The position numbers and the translations under genes were made by a program. The notes under the pieces were generated by a model. The model was not told the origin of the DNA. It worked only from the letters and a program-made list of their open reading frames with translations, and made no database searches. DNA of 64,000 nucleotides from Chrysomallon squamiferum (lineage: Eukaryota; Mollusca; Gastropoda; Neomphalida; Peltospiridae): contig CM022673.1 of NCBI GenBank assembly GCA_012295275.1, positions 5,661,811-5,725,810 on the forward strand, read 5' to 3'. Position 1 is the first letter of the stretch, and the number at the start of each line of letters is the position of its first letter. This document shows positions 47,644 to 59,239 of the stretch, piece after piece.

Positions 47644-49572
47644 TTAAATTGCCCCAGCCGGCTTAGGCATTAATATTGTCACTATTCGGTCACTAATACA
47701 TTCAGGGAGATTCCAGAATAACCAAAGGAAATACTTGCTGAGATCCCCTGGCATGTATCGAGCCCTGGGAAATCTGGAGGTAACGGCGTGTACGTAATCG
47801 TCAACAACTAGTGACGTGTTTGGGTTTGCAGCTGTTCCCATCAGTTTTCTTGTCATTTCGCAAACTGAAAAACAATTTTAAGACTCATAACGTATTCACT
47901 AGACACTGTTATGTCATTACACTGTCAAATCTGAAACTAACGTATCCACATCCCTTGCATCGATTCATACCTGTGTGTAAATGTGTGTGTGTGTATGTTT
48001 GTGTGTGCGTGCGTGTGTGTGTGTACACATTAGGAGTTTTAATAGGAAAAGACAGCATATATGGACGGACAGACAGACAGATATTCACTGTTAAAAACAC
48101 CATACAATTCATTTCATCGTTACCTTGCTTCAAGTAACTTTTTCCGTAGAATGTCTGCATTTCTGGACAAATTTGGTTGAAAGCTGTTTGAATTGTTTCT
48201 GTCACGTTTTGAATTATTGGTGTTTTAAATGTGAGTGGTTCAATAATGTGAACTGAAATTCCCTCTTTGTATAATTCACGTCTGAAAAAAAAAAAAAAAA
48301 AAATCAAAAACATCTATATAATTCATTTTTGAAAAAAAAAAAAAAAAAAAATGTATTCCAAAAATGTATTTAAACAAAAATACATTAATAAATTAAAAAA
48401 CAGAGAAACAATAAAAAATTAAAAAAAACAAACAAACAAACAAACAAACAAAACAAGCACAACTCAACTAAGCTAAAGTAAATAATCAGGTTGTTGATCA
48501 TAAAAATCGCTCAGAATTGACAAATTTTCAATCTGTTGTATCGTGAAATATAAAAACTCGATAACTTTAAAATTTTTAATTTGTTAAATATTGCATAGAG
48601 ATAACATAACCAAATATGTTGTCATGAGTTTGATTTAGGTTTGTATCAAAATAATCATCGACTTGCAAATTATCTAACTTGATTCGCACGGCAACCATTA
48701 GTAAGAAAGAGCAACAAATAAACATCATACCTCAAACAGTCAGAAAACGCCTCTACTCCGAACTTGGAAATACAATAAGCAACAGCGCCAAAGGCAAATC
48801 GTCCTGAAAAACTGGAACAATTAACAATTCGACCTCTTTCTCTTCTGATTAAAGGTAAAAATGTTCTGCAAAGTTCCATCATTCCGTACAGGTTGACCTC
48901 CATCACTTTTTTGGTTTCGGACAAGGGAAACCATTCAGAAGGGCCACCTGCCCCTGGGATACCTGCATTGTTTATCAAAGCCCATAAACCTATTTAGAAA
49001 AAAAAGACACAAAATATAATAGTAATTTTATTGTTATTTAGTTTATCTGTATTTTTATCGTAGCTGTTACAAAACAATAAAGTATTCTTCTTCTTCTTAT
49101 TATTATTATTAGTAGTAGTAGCAGCAGTAGTAGCAGTAGTAGTTGTAGTAATGTACATTAAATCTGCAAAAGTGGTCTCCTTCAGATCTCGGCTAAGTGA
49201 AGCTAAACAATGTAATTGTAACTTAATAAATTCCATTACGAAATATATACCCGTGTTTTCTGGTAGTTCCTTGCATACCAGCTTAAAAACATCGTTGATT
49301 TTCTGTTCGTCTGTAACATCTAGATCCACAGTGATTAATCTGGATGACGTGTCCTGTTTAAGCGTCTTTGCCCCCTCAGTCGTCAAACAAGCAGCAAACA
49401 CATGAAAGCCCATCGAATCCAGACGTTTTGCAAGAAGACTTCCAAATCCGCTGTCGCATCCTGAGATAAATACATACCTAGACTCATAGTCGTTTATCGT
49501 AAGTAAACCAAACAGCCATCGTATGGTAAAGAAACCGATAATCAGTCCAGTGGTGATCACAAGAAGAAGCAT
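47644..49572 (-). CDS. Short-chain dehydrogenase/reductase, SDR9C (retinol/17-beta-hydroxysteroid dehydrogenase-like)
   Basis: Exons in transcript order are 49572-49251, 48989-48731, 48281-48124 and 47864-47644. Phases agree and give 319 residues, the usual SDR9C length. An N-terminal membrane segment (about 3-25) is followed by the cofactor motif SGCDSGFG (37-44), typical of the RDH5/RDH16/DHRS9/HSD17B6 group. Then come LDVTD, NNAG (114-117), a catalytic Ser near 167 (NCSSFSGR), and Tyr179/Lys183 in YCISKFG. The C-terminal part (RYMPGDLSKYF, LP..SDRI) also fits this group. The family oxidises or reduces retinoids or hydroxysteroids with NAD(H)/NADP(H) at the ER membrane. The real substrate cannot be told from sequence. 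The gene lies on the opposite strand between P4HA copies A and B, so any segmental P4HA duplication either spanned it or inserted around it. Confidence 0.93.
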
Positions 49573-51079
49573 TATGGTATCTTCTAAAATAATATATATA
49601 ATTATTCACATTTGCTAGCATTTGTCTTAAGCTAAAAATCTGCATATATTTTTAAAATAATGTATAAGAGTTTTTAAAATAATCTATCTTTATTTGGTTA
49701 ATAAAGAAACAATAACATAAAAATACATTCTGAAAGTTCTATAATAAATAATATATATAATTTATATTATTTGTTTCTTCATGAATTTATGTTTAACCAA
49801 TTACAAAATAAATAAATAAATAAAACAAATATTAATTACTTACATTTCCCTTTTTTTTACACACACACACACACACACACATTTATTTCTTTATTGTTTC
49901 ACTTTTTACTCTTCTGCACGAAAATGTTACATATAGCGGTCAAAATGATATCGCATTAATATTTTATATAGCCACATGCAAGTGCATATTATTGGTTTAA
50001 TACAGTAATACATAGACCAATCAGAATACAGGCATCTCTGTGCAAGAACGACCATATATTTATAAACACTATAACAATTAGCAAACCATTAAGGGGTAAA
50101 TATTAATTCAGAAACAAAACCTTTGTATGAAGTTGTTTTACAGATCCCAGGTACTCATCTAGCTGTAGGATAACTTACTTCATACTATGAACAATGTGAG
50201 AGCCGAGTCCGAAATGGGCAGTCGGAACAGATCGAAAACGAGGTCAGGTTAAACCAACAACAACCCTCTTCCTTTGTTACACTGTACGAATCACCGGATT
50301 TATTGCGCTTTATGTAAACCGGTAACAATACGTAACTAAATATTTCGTATTATCTAGTTTCTAGATAAGCCATTAGCTGCCTTCTAATTACGCATTATAG
50401 TTAGTACTTTATTATACAAAGTTCATGTACATATTTTTGTTTTTTTTCGTTCGAACATCTTCGTCTGCTTTAAAACAAGGTTTGCCTTTTAATTTTAAAA
50501 TTTTCATTCATTCATTTGAATTTTATAAATTGTTTGCCTTTTTTATTTTTCAAAATCAAATTAACAAAATCAGTTGTACGTTATTTAACTACATTAAACA
50601 GTGTTTTTTTACGTTCAAAATCTTCGTTGCTTCAAAACAGATATTTGAGTTGAAAAAAATATATATAATAATAAAATAATAATAATAAAAATAATAAATA
50701 AATAAATATTTTCATGAAAAATTAAACAAGTTAAATTATTAAATGTTTTTATTAAAATACAAAGTATAGTTTCCTTATTGACATAAAATTCCAAATACAT
50801 GTATATCAATTGGTACTCTTTGAGAAAAGTTACACACATTTTCTACTGTTTATTACAACTGCAAATTTAGCAATGTTAAAATCTCGGGAAGTTTATCATA
50901 AAAATTTATTTCAACAAAAAATAAATTGATGATTTCCAAGAAAAAAAAAAAATTCGTCGTTCAGATTTTTCCAGACATCGGTGACGTTGGGTCGTGACGT
51001 AATGAAAGTGCCTACAATAAAAATTAAGGAAAGAAATTGAAAGAAATAAACATTGATTATAACACTATTTCATAGACAG
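49573..51079. other. Divergent intergenic region between the SDR gene and P4HA copy B
   Basis: AT-rich with a CA repeat at about 49860-49882. No coding support on either strand. CRE-like sites near 50982-51002 are listed separately. Confidence 0.45.
50982..51011 (+). promoter_or_regulatory. CRE/ATF-like sites upstream of P4HA copy B
   Basis: TGACGTTG and TGACGTAA (50995-51002) lie about 70-100 bases before the proposed first donor. The 19 bases from 50993 (CGTGACGTAATGAAAGTGC) recur with two mismatches at 51792-51810. CRE/ATF6/XBP1-type elements would suit an ER enzyme, but factor binding is inference. Confidence 0.3.
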
Positions 51080-51907
51080 GCAAGTTATTTATAACAAATT
51101 AATATTTCCTAGGAGCATTCTTTATTTATGTATTTATTTATTTATTATTATTATTATTTTAATTTTTAATTTTTTTAAATTTTAGTTTTAATTTTTTTAT
51201 GAGAAATGTTTGTAGAAATTGAGAAATATATATATATATATATATATGATTCAAAGCCGTAGACTATATCCTAAAGAACCGAAAAAAAAAAAAAAAAAAA
51301 AATCTTTGTTATGAATATTCATCTTCATTTTCATTTTACGTTTTTAAGCACGCTTCTTATAGGTATTTTGCAAAGTTGTATTTACATTCAACCTGCTTGA
51401 ACAGGAAAAGGTTCCATTGAAAAAAAAAAAAAAAAAACCCACGTCGAATCAGATCACGTGACCTAATTCCGGTACAACTATTTCGTCTTTACAAAACTAA
51501 TAACATTTCTTTTTCCCAGCTGAGGACTTTCATGGCCTATTACTATACACCTTTTGTGTTTTGATTTAATCTTTCAATAGTAAATGTAAAAAGAACAACA
51601 CGCGACAAATCTACTTGGCGCTATGTTAATGAGAAAAAGAAAGAAAGAAAGAAATAACCTAATTCAATCTCTATAAAATCCACCAGTAATTACGTGCAAC
51701 AGACAAAAACAAGATATATGGAATATTCAGAGAGACAGTCCCCTTCAGAAGATTAACCTTAGCAATGGTGCCAGCTTCTTTTTGTTTTTCCCGTGATGTC
51801 ATGAAAGTGCATATTATAAGTAAACAAAATACATTACATTTTTTTTCCCTTCACAAATGCGATAAAGTCATTCTTTTTTTCCATATCTTCTTCTTTTTTT
51901 AATATAG
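51080..51907 (+). other. Candidate GC-AG 5'UTR intron of P4HA copy B
   Basis: CAG|GCAAGT at 51077-51085 and a long pyrimidine tract ending in AG at 51906-51907, 16 bases before the ATG, match the arrangement before copy A. A block near 51247-51289 is clearly similar to 45012-45055 of copy A. About 500 extra bases separate that block from the acceptor in copy B. Confidence 0.4.
51792..51810 (+). promoter_or_regulatory. Second copy of the CRE-like 19-mer before P4HA copy B
   Basis: CGTGATGTCATGAAAGTGC is a near repeat of 50993-51011, 114 bases before the copy B ATG. It could be a remnant of a duplicated promoter. Confidence 0.3.
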
Positions 51908-51923
51908 AAAAAAGCTGTTAATA

Positions 51924-53519
51924 ATGACTATCAAACCGCTGTTGCTGTTAATATTTAGCATTATTACATACTCTGCATGCCGAAATATTTACATCATTGT
52001 AACATTTACAGAATTCGGTTTTACAGAACAATGGATGATCAGAATTCTAAAAGGTTACATTGAAAGTGTTAATAAAGGAAAGGAGCTGGAAGAATTTAAA
52101 TCAGTTATAGAAAACATGGAAAATGATAATTCAAAAGCCTTGAAAAATCCGTACTATTACATAGCTAACCCACTTGGTTCATTTTTGTTTGTAAAACGTT
52201 TTACTTTAGACTGGGATCGAGTAGTTGTTAATATACTTAAATCTTTTCGGATATCACAAGATCTTCAAAATGAGGTGGACATTTTACGTCAAAATCTTCC
52301 CAACTATGAAGATCTGGAAGGTGTAGTTGAATCAATGTTTCGAGTTCAAGACACTAACCAGTTAAACACAACACACATTGCAGAAGGTTACATCAACGGA
52401 CACTACATTCATCCACTCGGCTGAAGACTGTTTTCATTTAGGTCGGCTTGCTTATAAAAATAAAGATTATTATCACACACATTTATGGATGAAAACTGCT
52501 CTTGAAAGAGAGCAGACTGAAACAAACAAAACGATTAGTCGACTGAAGATTTTAAGTTATTTTATCAATGCGACTAAAAACAGGGTAACATCAGACATGC
52601 CTTGTCACTCACAAATGAAATACTAAAAATAACTCCGAACCAGAAGCAAGCTTTGAAGTACAAAGTACATTTTGAAGAAAAAATTAAAAGGACAGAAAAG
52701 CAAACAGGATTTGGACTCGGAGAAGCAATTGCCATCAAAAACGAGCGAAGTTTAAAAAATCGCAAAACGACTGATATATTTCGAAAGTATGAGTCTCTGT
52801 GTCGCGGTGAAGAACTGAAAACAGAAAATAAGTCTTTTTTAAGATGTCATTACCATAGCAACAACAATCACCCGTTGTTAATTCGTCAACCTGCGAAAGA
52901 TGAAGAGCTATACCTGCACCCTAAAATGGTCGTCTATCACAACGTTGTCAGTGACGCGGAGATCGATGTCATCAAATCATTGGCAAAACCGGACTTAATC
53001 AGAACTTAGCGATTTTATTCCAATGGAAGAGGTAAACCTGCTCAGTACAGAATATCTAAGCATGCTTGGATAAATTCTCATCGAAACTGCAATGTTGGCA
53101 AAATATCCAGAAGAATCGAGGCAATAACCAGCTTGGCATTAGACACGGCAGAATTGCTACAGGTGGCAAATTATGGAGTACGTGGATACTATGAACAACA
53201 TTACGATTTTGCCAATGACAACGAACAAGTATATAGTGTTTCTTTAAAAGAAGGGAACAGAATTGCTACCTGGCTCAGCTATATGAGTGATGTAACTGCT
53301 AGAGGGGCCACCGTGTTTCCTGTGCATGGTGTGAAAATTAACCCAGAAAAGGGTGCGGTAGCATTTTGGTACCATTTGTACAGGAATGGTAAAGGTATAC
53401 TCGAGATGATACATGCAGCTTGTCCAGTTGCTGTTGGTTCTAAGTGGGTGTTTACAAAATGGATTAATGAACGCGGACGGGAATTTAGGCGACCATGTTC
53501 ACTGAATCCAGAACTATAG
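51924..53519 (+). pseudogene. P4HA copy B, frameshifted and nonsense-mutated
   Basis: The sequence is collinear with copy A over its full length. Three breaks are visible. A 2-base loss near 52418 brings in TGA at 52422-52424. A 1-base loss near 52577 restores the original frame. An in-frame TAG lies at 53007-53009. The signal peptide, substrate-binding region, QHYDF, IHAACPVAVGSKW and a normal terminal RRPC-type tail remain recognisable, so decay looks recent relative to the duplication. Its upstream block is also homologous to that of copy A (see the GC-AG intron entries), so the duplication was at DNA level and not a second retrocopy. A transcript could still make a truncated 166-residue N-terminal protein (51924-52424). 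Assembly error is possible for the indels but less so for the TAG. Confidence 0.9.
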
Positions 53520-54010
53520 AACTGTGTTAATTATTTTATTTTAGATTAGGTATTATTCTGAGTATTGATTAAGAATTATTGTTTTGACTTCATGTTCTTG
53601 TATATACGTTTTTAAACAATTATTTGTAAACAGCAGAAATGCATAAAATGGTTACTGGCTTGAAGAATATGTACAACTATTATATCATATTCTTTTAGAA
53701 AACAATCTTTGGTACTAATAAGATAATAGAAAAGCGAGTAAACCATTGGAATAGTTGCTGCTTTAAATTATATTTCCCTAATTTTATTACACGTTATCTC
53801 CGATTATGTGGTTTGCGTATTGGTCTTCTAAATATTTTACTACCATTTGTTGTGCTGCTTTAGTTCATACATAAAAATATTATATAAAACTGTCTAAGCT
53901 CAGGTTAGCTTATCAAAACAATGAATTTTTCTACCTCTGATCATATAATTAGCCAACATCCATTATTCATTAAAAATACAATAATTCTAAAAAAACACGT
54001 TAAAATTATT

Positions 54011-54012
<2 letters not shown>

Positions 54013-54073
<61 letters not shown>
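54013..54073 (+). repeat. (GA)n microsatellite
   Basis: About 30 units between P4HA copies B and C. Confidence 0.95.
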
Positions 54074-54074
<1 letters not shown>

Positions 54075-54480
54075 AAACTCATAAATAAATAAAAAAATAA
54101 ATAAAAAAGAAACAAAATAAAAAAAAAAAAAAAAAAATGCTTGATATGTGAAAGTGAAGTAGCTGACACGAGCAAAGGACTTAGACATAAACTGCTGGAT
54201 TACCTACCATATGCATTGTGTATATTGTCATTTATTAGTCACGTAAATATAAGGGTTCAAAGTTTTTAGAAAAGAAACAATGACGAATAGATGATAAAAA
54301 ATTCAATTATAATTAAGAAAAAGTTTAAAAATAATTTCTTTTCGTTATTGTAAAAGTTAATAATAAAAAAAGGTTTTGAAAAATTACAGAAAAAAAAAAA
54401 AAAAAAAAAAGAAAGGTTGAAAAAAGAAGATAAATTACTGTATTATAAATTATTAAGAAATTTAGATATTGACTATAATT

Positions 54481-54510
54481 CGTGACGTCACACATTTAGC
54501 GCACGTGTCG
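54481..54510 (+). promoter_or_regulatory. Perfect CRE plus E-box
   Basis: TGACGTCA at 54483-54490 is followed 11 bases later by CACGTG at 54502-54507, in an otherwise AT-rich stretch about 1.2 kb before P4HA copy C. The site resembles the CRE-like sites before copy B. Function not shown. Confidence 0.3.
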
Positions 54511-54648
54511 TATGGCAGACGACAAATGCAAGCGTCTGATGACAACGTACTCCTGACGTTTTCAAAAATAATCATCAAGTACGAAAACAGAAAACAACAA
54601 CAAAAAAAAAACGTTTACAATAATAATAAATTTAAAAAAAGATTAAAA

Positions 54649-54679
<31 letters not shown>

Positions 54680-55672
54680 AAAATTAATAAATAAAATTTA
54701 TGCATAAAATATACAGAATAAAGCTTTGTGAACACAGGAATATGTCAACTATCCAAACGGTGGTATATCAAGGTTTTTTGTTTTGTTTTGCTTTTGTTCA
54801 TTTCTTTCTTTCATTCTTCTTTTTCTTCTCATTATCAATAATATTTATATAGAAAAAAATATCTAATGTAGTGTTTGTGCGTGCATTCGTGCGTTGTGTG
54901 TGTGTGTGTGTGTGTATATGAAGGGTTGGTGGTCTTATGAAAGATACCAGTAATGTAAGTATATTTATCCATTTAAATAGAGACATTCGACGATTAAGAG
55001 GTATACATGTGTGGTAAGAAGTGATGGTGTCAGCATGATATAAGAGTATAAACTGTATCGCTGACGTAGCCTTTAGATACAGATTGCAAATCTGTGCCAT
55101 AATTAATTTAATATTCTTACGTGTTTTATCGTTTACATGTAAAAAGCATTTCTCCAAATCACACGCACACACACACCGAGTACGCACTGTAATTACGTCT
55201 GGACCCAAATGCACCGAAAAGCAGTGTCTGGGACGATATACTAACAGGGTGGAATATTCTGTTTATCGCGTTCGTTTTCGTTTCTGGACATCATCTTAAA
55301 AAACAACACAAACAAACAAACCAATAAATAAATGTTTTTTTTTTTTTTTTTTTTTTAATTATTTTTGTTAAAAGTAAATATTAAAATAAATAAAATATAA
55401 CGCTGAATTGCCAACTAATTTTCAGAAATATTTATTTATAAAAGTTTACTACTTTTCATATCTTATATACCTAATATAATTAGTAATGTTCATTATGAAG
55501 CCATAATACCACATTTGTGAATCGCTTCTACGTACGTGTGTGTCTTTTTGCGTGTAAGAGAGGGAGATTTATTTTCTCGCTTTATAGATACATATAATAA
55601 AAATTATAGTTTCTTCTTCTTCTTCATTATAGAAAAACAACCAAAATTAAGTCGAAAGTTCACCTCTGAATA

Positions 55673-55964
55673 ATGGCTATTAAAGAACTGATTTTATTAA
55701 CGTTTTGCCTATTTACAACTTATACCGAATTGTTTTCATCTGTGGAACAGAAACAGAATTCGGTGAATGTCAAACAGTCGCTGATCAAAATTCTAAAAGG
55801 TTTCACTGAAAGTACCTGAAGGAGGGGCTTCTGTGTTTCCTTTGCTTGGTGCCAAGATATCTCCACAGAAGGGTGCGGCAGCATTTTGGTATAATTTGTA
55901 CAGAAATGGAAAAGGAATAGATGACACGATTCATGCTGCTTGTCCAGTTGCTATAGGTTCTAAG
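55673..55964 (+). pseudogene. P4HA copy C, internally deleted chimeric remnant
   Basis: The ATG at 55673 opens about 140 bases similar to the P4HA signal peptide and start of the mature region, clearly diverged from copies A and B. At about 55812 the sequence jumps to the dioxygenase end, skipping roughly 1.2 kb. The junction creates TGA at 55817-55819, so only a 48-residue peptide is possible. The 3' block (55812-55964) keeps the iron-ligand His region and GSK, then stops matching and runs into a T-tract. A pyrimidine tract ending in AG (55632) precedes the ATG, as in copies A and B. The product cannot be a working enzyme. Confidence 0.88.
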
Positions 55965-57072
55965 TTTTTTTTATCTTTTTTTTAAAACAATTCTGCCAGT
56001 TATCATAACACGCTTTTAATCAAATTAATGTTTTAATATGGTTTTAAATAACAGTTTAACATTCCAATTTCACGAAATAAAATGAATAAAGGTTTAACTT
56101 TTATCTATTTTGGTTTCTAGAAAGTACTGGTTTTAGACCACTCAGAAAGCAAGTCCCCACTAACGGAAGGCAGGAACTATCATCAATGACTACTCAGAAT
56201 AGGAGGCTATATCTCATCCTCGTGGTCGTAAACTATTATAGCTATGAAAATAAATCATATACAACAATTACAAACTTATTATGTGGGTCCTTTAATTTAC
56301 ATGTAATTATTGTTAAATGAAATAATATAAACTATTTCTTTAACATTTTTAAGTTTCTTTTCTTTCTCTGACATTCTGTCATTGAAGAAGTGTATTATAA
56401 TTGAATTTAATGTTATATGAATAAAAATAATCACTTACTGATAACTTATATAAATACTAGCATGTGCAAATTATATATAAATATCTGATTGTGATGGGCT
56501 AAACATTTGATTGGTTATTAAATCCCACCACATTTTTTTTTTATGGCAATTTTGTTTTAATTAAAAAATTATCGAAACAATCAAAATTTAATATAATTAT
56601 TTAATAGATTATAAATATCTGATTGTGATGGGTTTAGCCTTTGTTTTAATAAACATTATCGAGATTATTTCATTAATTAGTAAGGTTAATAACGTAAGTT
56701 TTAAATTTGGTATTAAGTTAAAACTTAATTTCCATTTACAAAAATATTGATTTTTCCTAAGATTTCAGCTGAATTTAAGAAAACAATTCGATAACCTCTA
56801 CGGCAATTCCTACGAAAAGCTGCTTCATTCAACATACCCAACCAGTTATTAATCTTATTTGAGTTATCATAAATTTGCAGTGTATTTCTGATGTTTGAAA
56901 AAATCACAAAACCGTTAATTATGCTAGCTGAAGTTTTCAGTTTATGCAAATAATTTTAGAGGTGTATGTTTTCCCTCAATGAGAGGGCGCATAATCTTAT
57001 AAACTTATAAACTCTAGCAATGGTAGCTCTAAATCTACGAATCAATTAATTGGTTTCATCTTTTATATTGTC

Positions 57073-57122
<50 letters not shown>

Positions 57123-57619
57123 AAAAAGTAGAAGATGACGAAGAAAGAAAAATGACAAGATCAAGTTAAAAATGACTTCAATAAAATATCCATATCACTC
57201 GGTAACTCATAATTTTTTCTCACTAATAAATAAATGACTTAAAATAAACAAAAGCAACAATAACAACAATAATATTTTGTTCATCAAACAAAAAAAGATT
57301 GCATGAATTTAAAAAATTTAGACCTTTTTTTTTTTTTTTTCTCATTATTTCTTAAAAGTAATTATTGGACAAAATAACCATATTATCATGTCGATTTTCG
57401 TTATGAATTCGCTTCGATTCAAATAGTGTCTCGACCAAACCGGTATTCTTTCACCCGAAATACATACGCTAGGCGAAAAACTTGAAAATCAAGTTTGACC
57501 ACTTCGTGTTAGACTGTTCCAGTGGTAGATTGCCCTAAAAGGGCCTCCAGATTTCTGACGTATCATGCATACCAAACCATTTAAAAGCAGCGAAAAGTTT
57601 GGTGACAGTTCATTCCACG
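55965..57619 (+). other. Intergenic between P4HA copy C and DPY19L1
   Basis: No gene seen. A more complex block at 56120-56225 has no recognised identity. ATCTGATTGTGATGGG occurs twice (56483 and 56617), flanked by similar TATAAAT sequence. An A-tract of over 40 lies at 57077-57120. The last 200 bases are less AT-rich and probably include the DPY19L1 promoter and 5'UTR. Confidence 0.4.
57077..57120 (+). repeat. Poly(A) tract of about 44
   Basis: Uninterrupted A-run upstream of DPY19L1; no recognisable retroelement body precedes it. Confidence 0.9.
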
Positions 57620-59203
57620 ATGGGAGTTAATCGACGCAATCAACATCAAACTGGTGATAAATGTGCACCAGGACGTCACAATGCTTCACGCAGTCGATTT
57701 ACCAAACGTTATGACTCGAAAGAAAAAGAAAAAGAATCGGGATATTTATCGAATGTTCCATACACTGTTCTTTTAGTAACGATAGGTAAGATTTTAAAGT
57801 TAAGTGCATCTTAATGCTTTTATAAGGGAGATAATCCAAAACAACTTGACAAACTAACATTCAAGCTATCAATATCATGGTATGATTCCGTTTCTGATTA
57901 GCTTGTTGAGTTAAACTTTGAATAGGAAATGATCTGAAAAAGCAATTGTCATATTTCCTTGAGTTATATTTAAAAATATATATAACACCACACGCATACG
58001 GTATAGATGATAGAAATGACACTACGATAAAGTGACAACAGAGAAATGAAAGGAAGAATATGCAGATACTGAGATAGCTGTGTTAAATTGCTGAGAATGT
58101 GCATTTGTTATATATTTTATTGAAAGTAAAAAAAATAAAATAAAAAAAATAATAATAAATAAAAATTTAAAGCGCTGTAACTAACTAGTGTAAGGTTGTT
58201 ACATGATTATAAAGGTAAATCAATTTTAATATCATAAATCATTATTGGAAAATGACAATCAATTGCATCCTTGTAAAAACTTTGGCTTGAAAAGTCAGTG
58301 ACTCTAACTATATTTTATATACTTGACTCTTCATGCCGGAAATGGGTTATAGGAACTAGGTTAAGGTTGGAAAGAAGTGTAGGGGTAGTAGACGTATTTT
58401 TAATATTTTATATTTCATCTTTTAAATGATCTCAGTATGTTCATTTTCACAAGGGGTACACAAGTCTAAAATTTATAGATATCAAATAATGTTATGCAGC
58501 AAATAAAAAAAAAAATAAAGAAAAGAAACAAAAAACTAAAATTAAAAAAATTAATAAAAAGAAAGAAAAAAGAAATACAAACAAAACTTCACGTGTTTTA
58601 TTGTTATAAATTGTCCATAAATGAATTTGTTACATTTTGCTGTAATTTGCATAAACCAAATTAACAAAGAAAAACTGTTAGACTGTTCATCATTTATTGT
58701 AATATGTCATACAATTTTTATTTTGCAATACACTAGTCACAGTTAAATGAAAACAAACCAAAAAACTTAAACAAATAAAAACTAATACTTATTTTCACAG
58801 AGAGTTGACTCTCTTTTGGTAACTCTTTTGGGAAAGGCTTGGAATTTAATGTTTAGTTTTTATTAGTTCTGTTTGTTTTTCATTTGAGGATTGCTACAAT
58901 GTATGTTGCTCAACTGAAAAATTATATTACTTTTTTTGGTAATTTTATATTGTAGAGCATCTTATTTAGATATATTTAATTTAAAACAATATAATTATAT
59001 ATATATATTTATTTAAACATTTTAAAAACATATTGAAGTTTGAAATAGTGTATATATTCATATATTCAATCATAGTAAATTCGTATAAAATTACTATATT
59101 AAAAGCGTATTCATTCATATAATATATATTTAATATTATTGTAATTTGTCATTTCAGCCATAGTTGTAGCCATAGCACATAGGTAAGTACTGAAATTTCA
59201 AGT

Positions 59204-59239
<36 letters not shown>

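Larger units (their letters stand above)
53520..55672 (+). other. Intergenic between P4HA copies B and C
   Basis: Contains (GA)n at 54013-54073, several A-tracts, a GT/GC microsatellite near 54895-54914 and the CRE/E-box pair at 54483-54507. No supported gene; local open frames are microsatellite translations. Confidence 0.45.

Noticed and set aside
52378-53009. Reading P4HA copy B as a spliced functional gene
   Set aside because: The breaks are 1-2 base losses and a nonsense codon within sequence collinear with copy A, with no splice sites to bypass them.
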